From positions 2,294,001 to 2,358,000 of the forward strand of contig JAHEWK010000008.1 of the NCBI GenBank assembly GCA_020740775.1: a stretch of DNA of 64,000 nucleotides, given 5' to 3'. A program made the position numbers and the translations under genes. Every line of letters starts with the position of its first letter. Positions within the stretch are counted from its first letter, which is position 1. The DNA comes from Ilyonectria destructans. Its lineage: Eukaryota > Ascomycota > Sordariomycetes > Hypocreales > Nectriaceae. This document shows, one piece after another, positions 34,526 to 44,320 of this stretch. A model generated the notes under the pieces. That model was not told the DNA's origin. It was given only the letters and a program-made list of their open reading frames with translations, and made no database searches.

Positions 34526-36395
34526 TCAAGTTCCGCGCGGTTTAGGCATCAAAACCCTCAAGGGCTGTCTGTAGGAAGTTGGCTGCCGGTACCGCGTGTG
34601 AATTTTCTGAGGGATGGGCACCGCAACTGAATGCGCTTTGTCGGCGCGCTGTGAACTGACGTTGCTGTTGCTATTGCTATTGCTATAGCTCTGGCACACA
34701 TCTCCACATTGTGGCGCTTCTCTCTGAGAACACTGTGCATTCAGAGAGGTCGCAGGTTCCAGGATTCTCATAGGCGGTGCGTCTTCTGATCTATGAGCCT
34801 GCACAATCGGGGTAGCTTCAGTCGTCAAGCAGCGGGAGCCGACCATGCTCCAGGTACTTCTAGCTGCGCCTGACACGCATGGCGATGTCCCTGGTGCAGT
34901 CCTAATATGACCTTGATGCACAGGCTGCGACGTCGATGTCCACAGTCCTGCCACTGAAGCATGAAGTCGTCGATTGTTTGGTTCATCGACAGGTGAAAAC
35001 GTTGCGGTTTCGAAATGGCGGTCGTGGGACATTTGGTCTGGATGTCCTTGGGGCGTCGAAATGACAGCCTCCATTGGCTGTATGCTTCGGGCCGCAATCT
35101 CCTCGCCGCCAAGAGTAATCATAGGTGTCGTGGTGATGCTGGCATTTCGTTCCTCTTGACTTATTGAAGTCGATGAGGCTGAAGAGCTGGAACTCTGAGC
35201 GTATTCTGCGGCTTTGTATCAGTCAAGTTATCATCAGCAATGTCTATGTTCCTGCATCGAACCTGGCGCTATTCCCCGGCGCATGTAATTGTTGTCCGAA
35301 TCCGCGACGGGAGAGACTCTTGCTCTGGCTTCGGGTGCATGTCCTTCCAGCTGGGGAAGGACAGGTCCCAAGTTCACTTCGATGTTCTCGGCAATATGAT
35401 GTTCAGACCTGTCCATGAATCCCGCGCGAGCAACAGCATTATTCTTTTGGGCCAAACTTTCGTTACAGCCCAAAACATTAGTTCCCAGCAGCTCCACAAC
35501 TTCGTTATAGTTTGGCTTTTTACCATGCTTTCTGCCGCGCATATGCGCCATACCGCCTACAAGGGGGTTGTCTTTGAAGTTGAAATCATGATCATCACAT
35601 CGAATGATGAACCAATCGCCCTGATTCGGCGGCCATTGGACGATAGTGTGCTTGACGCGAGCGTTTCCCTTCTGGAATATTTCCTCGAAGTGTATTGATC
35701 TTTTGACTTTGTTGGATATGTGTGCCGCTGTAGCTTGGTCAGGCTCCTGCTGGTTCATGCCCCTTTTTCTCTTGCGTGTTTCCTGGTACTATCAGCAATG
35801 GGCGTGGGGTTGTTAATAGAGGAATTCTTTAGCGTACCGCATTTCGGTCGATATTGCGCTGAGGAACTGCCCCGACCTGTGAATGCAACGGGTCACTCGC
35901 GGGCTGCGGCTCGCTTGTATAACCCCGACAAGAATCGTTGGGGGCAGACTCCTGCGGGACCTCATTCTCACGTAAGTTCAGTAGTGCACTTACTGACTTG
36001 CCGAGTTTCTTGCAGAAGTCTCCAAGAATGTTGTCGATTTCACGCCTGTACCTTGCCTCAGCGTCTTTAAGGGTAATCCTGTAGTTGAGTTCAAGCATTT
36101 CTAGCTCGCTAGCACGATTTTGAACCTCCATTTGCAGTTGAGGCCGTTTGGAAAGATCAGTACTTTGAAAAACGTGTTTCCATGCTGTATCGAGCTTGGC
36201 GTAGGTGGTTTCCACGTCAACTTTGTGCTTTTGCGCCGGTGATTGTATACCTTCTAGTTTCCCTTCGCACCAATCTACGTTTTGCTTGATCTGATTGAAA
36301 GCTGTGATTGAGTCGAGCACCGGTGTTTCATGTAGAGAGGCCATATCCAAAGATTCAGAAAGGCAAGAACGTTGATGATTCCTTAGGAAAGCCAA
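34526..36395 (-). CDS. Paralogous fungal protein with 'QWPPNQGDWFIIRC' region
   Basis: Three exons (introns 35783-35837 and 35206-35262) encode 585 residues from ATG 36395; ATG 36344 is an alternative. The N-terminal third is helical with a WCEGKL motif shared with the downstream gene. Exon 2 contains IVQWPPNQGDWFIIRCDDHD, then NPLVGGMAHMRGRKHG and LLGTNVLGCNESLA; the Cys and His residues suggest a metal-binding fold. In the uncharacterised fungal family I recall, this region precedes the VYVAYWP-type region within one protein; here that second half is absent and the C-terminus is disordered, with Ser/Asn/Gln repeats (YSNSNSNSN). Likely nuclear; function unknown. Confidence 0.65.
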
Positions 36396-36599
36396 AGGGT
36401 TGAGTTGTCATAGCAGGTGCGTATGAAACTTCCCAGAAGGCAGCCATGCCATCTTGATCGGGTATATTCGGGAAACGCCGTCGGAAGGTCGGTCCAATGA
36501 GATTCGACACCCAATCGAGGTGAATAAGATTCAACTAAGAAAAGTTTAACCGGTGAGACAGGGAAAAGCGGTATCAAGCTGATTGGTCGGTGTATCTCT

Positions 36600-36765
36600 T
36601 TCGTCGATGAACCTAATGACTCTCATTCGTCAGTAAGCCTCATTCGTCAATGAACTTCACGGGCGCTTGTTTGCCAACGGATTCTATTCGTTGATGAACC
36701 TCATTCGTCAAGGAACTTCCCGGCACTTGTTCAGCGATTAACTCGATTCGTCAGTGAATTACATT
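36600..36765 (+). repeat. Degenerate 17-bp repeat, about six copies
   Basis: Copies of ATTCGTCAATGAACTTC and close variants occur at about 36600, 36625, 36642, 36681, 36698 and 36745. Longer spacers include GGGCGCTTGTTTGCC and CGGCACTTGTTCAGCG, which also resemble each other. Confidence 0.75.
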
Positions 36766-36944
36766 GATCCATTGTCGGCTAGTTATGATCAGCTGTTCGC
36801 TACATCATACGTCATGGGTTCGTAATCCTAAGGATTTGTCAGCGTTAGGTGACTGACTGGTCATATTGCGTTATTTATGGCAAGAACGGAGAGCGTACAG
36901 TATACGGCTCATGTTCGGCAACCAGTCTCAATCTTGCGTGACAT

Positions 36945-37187
36945 CGGGCGTGTTATTTGCTATTGGTCATAGGGGCGTATTGTCGGGTCATAGGGCGTGT
37001 TGTCACCTATTGGCTATTCGTTAAGTACAGCGTGTGCTGACTTCTATTTGTTATAGGGGCGTGGTATTTAGCTATAGGGCGTGTAGTCTTCGTCGGTTGT
37101 ATGTTGAGCATGGCGTGTGCTATTTCTATTGGCCATGGGGCGTGTTGTCTGGTCATAGGGCGTGTTATCTTCTATTGGTTATAGGCT
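36945..37187 (-). repeat. CCAAT-containing repeat cluster C (minus orientation)
   Basis: Same family and orientation as cluster B: CTATTGGTCATAGGGGCG and GGGCGTGTTGTC modules. It starts about 50 bp before the 3' end of the C2H2 gene. Confidence 0.85.
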
Positions 37188-37238
37188 ATGCTGTTATTTT
37201 GTGTTTCTAGGCTATCAATCCCACTTCCTTGCCCGATA

Positions 37239-38217
37239 TCAGTTCTCCGAGTGTTTATTACGTAAATGTTCACGAAGTTTCCTACCACGAGTGTACCCCT
37301 TTCCGGGTTGAGCGCGGATGCATTCGTTATAGGTGCAAAGAAACGATTTGCTTCCGTAGCCTTCCACTTTGTGAAACTCACGTTCATGTCGGAGAAGGGA
37401 ACTTCTAGAAGCAAGCCGACCATGACATGTGGTGCATTGATGAGGCTTCACGTGGTACTCCACAAACCTTCTATTCACGGAAACAGCGTCAGCCACTATC
37501 TACAATGGCTTGGGTCATACCTTCAATCTTACCGATAAGCACGCTTCTGCCTGTGTGGTTCATGTTTGCATCCCGCTTGCCCTTCCCATGGGCAATGGAA
37601 GAGTCCGTCCGGGCCAGGTGTGGCATTTGTGTAATCAGCATGATCTCGCGGAGGTATTATTTCTATCGAAACCAACTCCGTCGTTAAGGGGGGTTCTGGG
37701 AGTCTGAAAAGTTGGATTAGTGGACACGTATTTACTTGGGTGGTTGAGGGTATAACCTTGGAGGCGAGGAAACGACACTGCTCGTTTCATAACAGACGTT
37801 TGACTCTGTCACGGGCTGGAGACCATGTTGAAGATTGTCTACATCGAGTGCCAACAAAGGTGAAGCTGCCGCGGCCGAATTTTCTGATATTTGTGACCCA
37901 AAAGCTGCTGAGACTTCGCTCTTCGAGATTGCGGATGGCCAAGGTAACTCTTGTCTTACGCCGTAGAGAAGGGGAGAGATCATGGAAGTCGATGGCATAC
38001 TCGTCTCCGGGTTCACCACATATGGGAACCAAATCATGTTGAGAGCAGCAACATTACATCCTGACAACATATTGCTTCCAAAATATTCTTGAAGGCCGTA
38101 ATTAGTGAAAAATTCCGTTCCATTTTGCGCGCTCGCTGGCAAATCTGCTTGGAATGCGTTGATTGCTGGGGAGTAATCTGCTAACATGGCTTTCGAAGGA
38201 TGATGGCTCTCTTGCAA
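37239..38217 (-). CDS. C2H2 zinc-finger protein
   Basis: Three exons join in frame (introns 37704-37735 and 37471-37532) to give 294 residues. The N-terminal half is Ser/Ala-rich and disordered. The second half holds three Cys/His units: FHCPWEGQAGCKHEPHRQ, HQCTTCHGRLASRSSLLRHE (ending EFH) and FLCTYNECIRAQPGKGYTRG (ending REHLRNKH). This series is a known layout in fungal C2H2 proteins, so a nucleic-acid-binding nuclear protein is likely. The first intron would be only 32 bp, with GTAAAT donor, CTAAT branch and TTTTCAG acceptor, which is near the lower limit for fungi; without it the finger exons cannot join the N-terminal part. Confidence 0.7.
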
Positions 38218-38646
38218 GAGGTAAAAAAGAATAGACGACGATATCTGTAGATGCCGATGCCAAGGAGGAAATCAAGTTATGCCACTTCCTGGATCATCAT
38301 AGGACACCTTGCCTCCTTTAATGTTGTCCACAAGTCATTCTTTGTTGAGGCAATCTACCAGCCACCCTCGGCAGTCGAAGATGACTCCAATTGGTTCACT
38401 TGATACTGTGGAACTTGGTAGCCTTAAGGTTTGATGTATACGGTAACATGACTTCTGGGTCCTGTTATAGAAACGCCGGTGAACGATTCTGATATCTGTC
38501 ATCTGTTTCCGCTGCAGTCCTTAACAGCAGCACCACCTCTTCATGTAACAGGAAGTACAAGAGGCTTAATAAGAGATCAGAACATGACTTTATAGTGAAG
38601 CAGAGACGGGCGTGGTGTTGCATGCGGTCCATTGTCAAAGGCCACT
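38218..38646. other. Divergent intergenic region
   Basis: About 430 bp between the C2H2 gene (minus) and the ankyrin gene (plus). It should contain both promoters; no motif is certain. Confidence 0.5.
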
Positions 38647-39528
38647 ATGTCGTCTCCTGGGATTATTCTTACACCTGCACAGCCCGACCCTACTTCTTCA
38701 CCGGTAGAAATGTGTCCAGACTTCTTATACGTGATGCTCGATGGTAAATCCAGGTCGCAAGACGATCCTCAGAGCCCCTGGCCTTGCTGCAGTAGTGAGT
38801 CTACTTTGTACGATCTTGACGTCCCTTCGGAGACTCCTGCATATGCAGTTCTCTCTGGAAACTTGACGCAGACGCGAGAACTAGCGGCTGCTGGGGCGTA
38901 CAGTCGCCCGTCTGATGCATGGACCATCTACGAGGCATGTCTCCAAGGCCATCCGATGATCCAAGCCCTCTCTGCAAACCCGGCAGTGGACCTTAACCCG
39001 GTTATACTGGGGCAGATGGGAGACCGAGTGTTCCACTTCCTCCTTCGCACGTCTCATGCTCGCTTCTCGAGCAGTAAGTCGGAGGTCGTCAAACACCTTC
39101 TGCAAAATGGTATCGATCCCTTGGAGCCTGACCGGTTTGGTAATACCGCACTCCACATCATAGCTGAAGCGGAGCATGAGAGTCTTCAACTCATGGAACT
39201 TCTGCTTGGAGACGATGCGCCGAGCGATGTCCGCGCTTCTTGCGTGTCTAATGTCGATCGCCGAAACGGCCTCGATGATGCGGGCGAGTGTGGCAGCACT
39301 GCATTGCACATAGCCGTCCTTAACAATAACGAAGCCTGCGTGAAGCTACTCTTGGAACGCGGAGCCAGTCCACACTCCGAAGGGTTGTCCAACAAGACTC
39401 CGCTTTACTTTGCAGTGGCGAGGAACTATGTTGGTATTGTTCACTTCCTTCTAGAATATGGTGCGATTGCGGAGGCGGACATGGTCGCACATTCGCCAGA
39501 GATGAGGATAGAATTGTCGCGTGTTTAG
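38647..39528 (+). CDS. Ankyrin-repeat protein
   Basis: ATG at 38647 opens a 293-residue single-exon frame. After a Pro/Ser-rich N-terminus (MSSPGIILTPAQPDPTSSP), ankyrin units are clear: AVLSGNLTQTRELAAAGA, DRFGNTALHIIAEAEHESLQ, CGSTALHIAVLNNNEACVKL with LLLERGASPH, and NKTPLYFAVARNYVGIVHFL with LEYGA. At least four units, the first ones imperfect. It is likely a soluble protein-binding scaffold. No effector domain is attached, so it may be a stand-alone ankyrin gene or a fragment of an NLR sensor. Confidence 0.8.
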   Translation: MSSPGIILTPAQPDPTSSPVEMCPDFLYVMLDGKSRSQDDPQSPWPCCSSESTLYDLDVPSETPAYAVLSGNLTQTRELAAAGAYSRPSDAWTIYEACLQGHPMIQALSANPAVDLNPVILGQMGDRVFHFLLRTSHARFSSSKSEVVKHLLQNGIDPLEPDRFGNTALHIIAEAEHESLQLMELLLGDDAPSDVRASCVSNVDRRNGLDDAGECGSTALHIAVLNNNEACVKLLLERGASPHSEGLSNKTPLYFAVARNYVGIVHFLLEYGAIAEADMVAHSPEMRIELSRV

Positions 39529-39679
39529 GGGCAGGCATGGCAATGGCAGCTAAAGTCATGTGCTGGCACATCACCCCGTAAGGTAGCTCTGAGATCTATA
39601 AAAGAGCCACCCCCCGCCCCCGAGGCACTTGCTTCCTAAATTTCCGTTGCAAGCGTACAACTCCTCTCACGAAGGCAAT
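39529..39679. other. Short spacer with TATA box
   Basis: 150 bp between the ankyrin stop and the next start codon; contains the TATA box at 39597 listed separately. Confidence 0.6.
39597..39604 (+). promoter_or_regulatory. TATA box (TATAAAAG)
   Basis: TATAAAAG lies 76 bp before the ATG at 39680, a normal fungal spacing, and supports that start. Confidence 0.6.
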
Positions 39680-39949
39680 ATGTCTAATACTACTCGCATT
39701 CCTAGTTCCAGCCACCCATCAAATCCCAGCAAATCCGATGGCATGTTTGATCGTCGGTGGAAACCGCCCGTGGTAGTCTATCAGAAGCTGCCGCATGAGT
39801 GTATGATGGCTACAGCATGCGCCTGCCATGAGGTGCTGAAAGAACTCGAAGAGCTTAGAGCTAGCTACCGAGAGTTGCTGACAAAAGTTCAAGTCATGGA
39901 AGGCCGTTCGTACCTACATCGCAAACAAATGACTGGCGCTGATAAGTGA
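39680..39949 (+). CDS. Small orphan protein with C-terminal coiled coil
   Basis: 89 residues from ATG 39680 (MSNTTRIPSSSHPSNPSK). The N-terminal half is Ser/Pro-rich, the middle holds FDRRWKPPVVVYQKLPHEC, and the C-terminus forms a charged helix (HEVLKELEELRASYRELLTK). Similar in design to the other small coiled-coil orphans in the window but not obviously homologous. Function unknown. Confidence 0.55.
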   Translation: MSNTTRIPSSSHPSNPSKSDGMFDRRWKPPVVVYQKLPHECMMATACACHEVLKELEELRASYRELLTKVQVMEGRSYLHRKQMTGADK

Positions 39950-41194
39950 TAGAGTATTGTACATGCTGGAGAGTTGATGACATGGACTACGACAAGTTTG
40001 GTACAGATTAGGAGTGGTTTTGATGCCCACGGGTCATCTTAAATTCTGATTCTACCTTTAGTTAATCTACATGAAATATGAAAGACTGTTTGCTCAACTC
40101 AACTGGCCTTACCCTATAGCTGGTGAATGAGCAGCCGCGCGAAACCTGCTCAACTCCCCTGTAAAAATTCTGCAGTCTCGGAAGCTGTTAGTGGGTGGAT
40201 ACTTGGACAGATTTTTACAGGCCACACGACCACACTTTTCGCTGCTAGCGCCTATCATGGCACTAACAGCACAGAGGAGGCCCTTCGGAACCAAGGACTA
40301 TAGGTATCTGGAAAGCCCATCTTTCCAACACGGTGACCGGTTGCGGAGGTTGTTCTCCCTGAAGACAAGCTGGGCGATACCCTCTGATTCCCTCGAAGGG
40401 TTTTTACCTGCCGCCGCCCCTCGGCCATTTCCATCGCTTGGTTACTGGAGCATGGACTGTGGCGGCAGCGCTGCAGCTTTGGCGAGGAAGCGAGAGAATT
40501 CTGACCGGTGAAAACTAAGGGTTCACCAACACTGCCTGCAAGATCCCTCTGACGGTAACTGACTTGAACGAGAGCGCCTTTGAGCCTACGAAATGCTGGA
40601 TGAGCAGCTAGATGGAGGAGCTGGTCACTACAGGATGTGGGGGCGGCGACTAAGTTTGCAAGGAAACGGGGAGAGCGGGCGTCAATTGAGAGAGCTTAAT
40701 AATCAAGATCGGGAAGTGCTAAACTCAAAACAGCCTCAAATTGACAGATCATGCTTCAGCTGCAAATCAGACTCTAGAACTGCGTGAACAGGAAGGGTGC
40801 CGATAGCCAGCCAGTAATTGTCGCATATGACCAATAGAAAACAGCACGCCCATAACCAAACAACACGCCCCTATGACCAATAGGGAATGGCACACACTGT
40901 GGTCAATATATGTCCAATAACAGACAACACACCGGTGGTGAAGACAACACGCCCCTATGGCCAATAGAAGATAGCCCACGCTGTGGTTAATAGCAGGAAA
41001 CACACCCTGTGGTGAAGACAACACGCCTATAACTAGCAATACCCCCCTATGGCCAATAGAAGATAGCACACGCTGCGGTTAATAGCAGGAAACATACCCT
41101 GTGGTGAAGATAACACGCCCCTATGGCCAATGGAGAATAGCACTCGCTGTGACATGTGCTCTCTGACATGCCAAGTTCTCCATACAACCAGAGC
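39950..41194. other. 1.2-kb non-coding stretch with repeat cluster D
   Basis: The left 0.85 kb has only weak short frames (one at 40191-40511 lacks any family signature). The right part is repeat cluster D. Confidence 0.5.
40826..41150 (+). repeat. CCAAT-containing repeat cluster D (plus orientation)
   Basis: Same family and orientation as cluster A: CAACACGCCCCTATGGCCAA, TAGAAGATAGC and CACCCTGTGGTGAAGA modules. It faces cluster C across about 3.6 kb. Confidence 0.85.
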
Positions 41195-44100
41195 CTAACT
41201 CAGACTGATTGTCGTCATGGTATCCTCGCTATCGGTGAATTTCGAGAGCAGCTCCTGCTGCGGCCCCTGGGGTTTACGTAGAAGGGTGTGCGAAATTCCT
41301 GCCATCGTAGGGGCGACTTGACAGTTGCCGTCAACCCACCCCGGGGTAATACGGGGAGAACGGGCGGAGCTGGAGTCACTCTGGACTGGGAATTGCGCCG
41401 GGGCATTGAATCGTGAAAGGATAGGCGAACACATGCTTGAGTGTGACAGGATCTGAGAGTTACTGGATAGGTCTACGCTGCACATCTGCGAATCCGCCGA
41501 CACTGACGCGGAAGACGCCCCTTTCCATGGAGGGCCCAATCTGTATCCCAATACCTCGGATGCGCTAGGTTTGGCTCTCCTTCGGGGAGCGCGAGACGGC
41601 TGCCGACCTCTTGGTGAAGGCAAGGTCGATCTTGGATGTGGGGCAGTATAGAAACTCGCGTAGGTATGACGATGATCAGAATGGGCCGGAGGACGGGCAA
41701 CCTTTTGGGCCTGAGACTCTTTCGGGACTTTGCACCCGCTAGAAGGCGATGGCAATGCTGATCTCTCGGGCGAGGTGCTGTATACACTGGCTAAAAAAGG
41801 ATGGAGGTCCTGACGAGACGGCGAGGGGAGCGCACGCGGTGATGGCAACGGCGGTCTCTCATGCAACCAGTTTCCAACCCAGGCTGGATGGTCATTTTGA
41901 TCAGACAGTGCACGACGAGGAGCATAAAGTGATGTTGAATCCTCTTGAAAAGATCTGTAGAAGTTTGCTGGACGGTCATCTTCTCGGGGCGGTGGCGGAA
42001 GAGGGGGTAGAGGTTTATGCAGCGCCACGTCTTTCCTTGGACTACAAGTGCCTTTTTCGTTGTGATATGAGGCTGGAGGACGGCCGTTGAGAAAAGCAGA
42101 CGTGTCTTTATGATGCGCCTTCGTTGTACATGGATTTTCCGTGTAGTCTAACGTATTCCGTGAGTGACCACATCTTGTTTGATGTCCTGTGTCGTTTTCT
42201 GAGTCACTCAGCGACCAAAGTGTCGAGCCGTCAAGTTGGGAACTGCCAGCGGAATAATCGAAAACAGTTCGGCTCTGGTCGGCTACTAGAGAGTAGGACG
42301 GGATAGAAATGGCAGATGAGCTGCCGCGAGCGGTGGATCCTCTCAAAAGGCTTTCCGGGTGACTCAAATCATCCAGCACAAGAGTCGATGTGTCCGAAGG
42401 CAGGCGGCTAGATCGACTGCTGGTGCCGGCACAAGTCTGGTACTCCAAAAGGAGCTGCTCCCAGAAATCAGAGTATTCAGTTATCTCAGTTGCAGCCGGC
42501 TCAATGAACTGATCCTCCATGGGCACATCCTCGTCCTCAAAGACGGGCGCAACGGGCAAGGCAGGCGGGGTGTCGACATCCATTTCAGTACTCTCAGCCT
42601 CAAAGTCATGATAGTCGTTGCTATCTATGTCGATTCGTTGCTCTAGATCCAAGGAGGCCGACGTTTGAGAGTTCGAATGTACAAGTTGCACCCGAACTTC
42701 TGGTACGGAGCTGTTTATGTGTACGCTTGGGCGCGACAAGTCAAAGTTGAATGAGCAATGAGGCAAGAACGCCCGCACCATATCTTTGACGACGAAGGCT
42801 TCAGTGATTTCTCCTGCATGCACCTCCTCCTCGAAAAGGCGAGGTAGAAAAGCAACCTCCTGAATAACGGGGAACACCCTAGCAAATGGCCGGCCCCAGC
42901 GGTGTTCTACCCGACTCAGGAAAACATGTTCATCCGATTCCAACGCATGCTTCTCCGGCTTGAATGGATTCACATTCTTTGTAGCTCCTTCTTCGATAAC
43001 ATAATTGCGGAAGCCCACGAGTTTTGCTCGGCGCTGAAATAAAGACTCACATGAATGGATATCGTCGGTTGACAGTCGAGGTGCTGCCTCACCACGCTCG
43101 ATCTTTGGCCCTTCTCGAGCCATGAAGGCAAACTGACGAAGCGCTGCTACAATGACCGTGTTGTAAGCTAGGTTGAAGCTGGGACGGCCGAGCACCGGTT
43201 GAAATTCGCCCTCCCGAATTTCAACGTACGGCTCGGTCTCGACCCAGCATCCCCGGAGCGCTGATTGAAGTGTCGTCGGCCCATCTCCGACTTTGATCGT
43301 CTTCTTGAGTTCGCTGGGAATCAAGAGAGACCAAACAACCTGTGCGGCAATACCAAGGTAGAGCATGTTTGCTTGGAAGATTCGAAGGCTTGGAATCATG
43401 CCCGATGTTCTCAAGATTTTCTTCTCGAGCTGATCTCGTTGTTGTTGATCGGTTATTGCGGGGAAAACCATCTTGGCCTGGAAGACAGCACGGACCCACT
43501 CATGATCGGACCGGCTGATGGCTGGAGCTCGCCCTTCCAGTAGCTTCACGGTCTCGGGGGTGAGATGCTTTTGTACGATACGATTGCCGAGGATGTACCC
43601 CGACCATTCGCTATAGATATGGTCCAGACACGTATGGGCTTCGCTGAAAAGGCCCCAAGCAGAATATTTGCGGAAGTTACCTAGTCGCAAAGCATCAATG
43701 ATGCCCGGGAAGCCTATAAGCCTATCCAAGGCTCCCGCAACATCTGAGTGTTTATTGATAGCCTCGAAATTTTTCTGCTTATTTAGGCTCAGTCTCATGT
43801 ACCATTCATTGTAGTCCAAGCCATCGATTGGGTGTTCACGGAGCTTGGAATAGATGTATCCATCCGTGTAGCGTTCTTCGTGATGGAACTGCTCCGTCCG
43901 TCTCTGGACGACCCGGTTCCTGGCGAGCATTGAGAGATCCGTGCTGCAGAGGAAGATGGTCCAGCATGACTGAGGGTCAATCCTTTGGGAAGCCTCTACG
44001 CGGTGGCGACCATGAGTATACGCCACCCGATGATCGATCAGATAAGGATAAAAGCCGGCCGCGTTGCTCTGGTGCAGGGTAATAGAGCCTCTTAAGTGCC

Positions 44101-44320
44101 GTAGAATCGACGGGACATCTGATTGATCCACATAGCCATCAATCCAATGCCTGTGATCTTCGTGATCAATCGTCGTTTTGCTGAACAGAGTCTCAAGATG
44201 TTGGACTTGTTTTTTGCTGTGTTGGCGTTCTCCTACGCCTCCTCCTATGTCTTTGACAAAGTACAGGTTCGCGACTGGGACTTGGACAACCCCCAAGAGT
44301 GACAGCGCTTCGTGTGCCAT
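41195..44320 (-). CDS. DUF3723-type protein (Starship auxiliary family)
   Basis: An intact single frame. I prefer ATG at 44320 (MAHEALSLLGVVQVPVANLY, 1,041 residues); an upstream ATG at 44467 adds 49 low-complexity residues. The central part matches the DUF3723 pattern: WYMRLSLNKQKNFEAINKHS, GALDRLIGFPGIIDALRLGN, LTPETVKLLEGRAPAISRSD, VFPAITDQQQRDQLEKKIL and SGMIPSLRIFQANMLYLGIA. The last 400 residues are acidic and Ser/Pro-rich with a PLPPLPPPPRED stretch, probably disordered. DUF3723 is of unknown function, but it is one of the recurrent auxiliary genes of Starship transposons and is related to ParB-like folds by some authors. No stop or frameshift is present. Confidence 0.75.
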   Translation of the reverse strand: MAHEALSLLGVVQVPVANLYFVKDIGGGVGERQHSKKQVQHLETLFSKTTIDHEDHRHWIDGYVDQSDVPSILRHLRGSITLHQSNAAGFYPYLIDHRVAYTHGRHRVEASQRIDPQSCWTIFLCSTDLSMLARNRVVQRRTEQFHHEERYTDGYIYSKLREHPIDGLDYNEWYMRLSLNKQKNFEAINKHSDVAGALDRLIGFPGIIDALRLGNFRKYSAWGLFSEAHTCLDHIYSEWSGYILGNRIVQKHLTPETVKLLEGRAPAISRSDHEWVRAVFQAKMVFPAITDQQQRDQLEKKILRTSGMIPSLRIFQANMLYLGIAAQVVWSLLIPSELKKTIKVGDGPTTLQSALRGCWVETEPYVEIREGEFQPVLGRPSFNLAYNTVIVAALRQFAFMAREGPKIERGEAAPRLSTDDIHSCESLFQRRAKLVGFRNYVIEEGATKNVNPFKPEKHALESDEHVFLSRVEHRWGRPFARVFPVIQEVAFLPRLFEEEVHAGEITEAFVVKDMVRAFLPHCSFNFDLSRPSVHINSSVPEVRVQLVHSNSQTSASLDLEQRIDIDSNDYHDFEAESTEMDVDTPPALPVAPVFEDEDVPMEDQFIEPAATEITEYSDFWEQLLLEYQTCAGTSSRSSRLPSDTSTLVLDDLSHPESLLRGSTARGSSSAISIPSYSLVADQSRTVFDYSAGSSQLDGSTLWSLSDSENDTGHQTRCGHSRNTLDYTENPCTTKAHHKDTSAFLNGRPPASYHNEKGTCSPRKDVALHKPLPPLPPPPREDDRPANFYRSFQEDSTSLYAPRRALSDQNDHPAWVGNWLHERPPLPSPRALPSPSRQDLHPFLASVYSTSPERSALPSPSSGCKVPKESQAQKVARPPAHSDHRHTYASFYTAPHPRSTLPSPRGRQPSRAPRRRAKPSASEVLGYRLGPPWKGASSASVSADSQMCSVDLSSNSQILSHSSMCSPILSRFNAPAQFPVQSDSSSARSPRITPGWVDGNCQVAPTMAGISHTLLRKPQGPQQELLSKFTDSEDTMTTISLS

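Larger units (their letters stand above)
36396..37238. other. Intergenic with two repeat types
   Basis: About 0.84 kb. It contains a 17-bp degenerate repeat (36600-36765) and repeat cluster C (36945-37187); no gene seen. Confidence 0.6.

Noticed and set aside
40191..40511. 106-residue plus-strand frame
   Set aside because: No motif, no promoter signal, and composition typical of chance frames; left as possible but not called.
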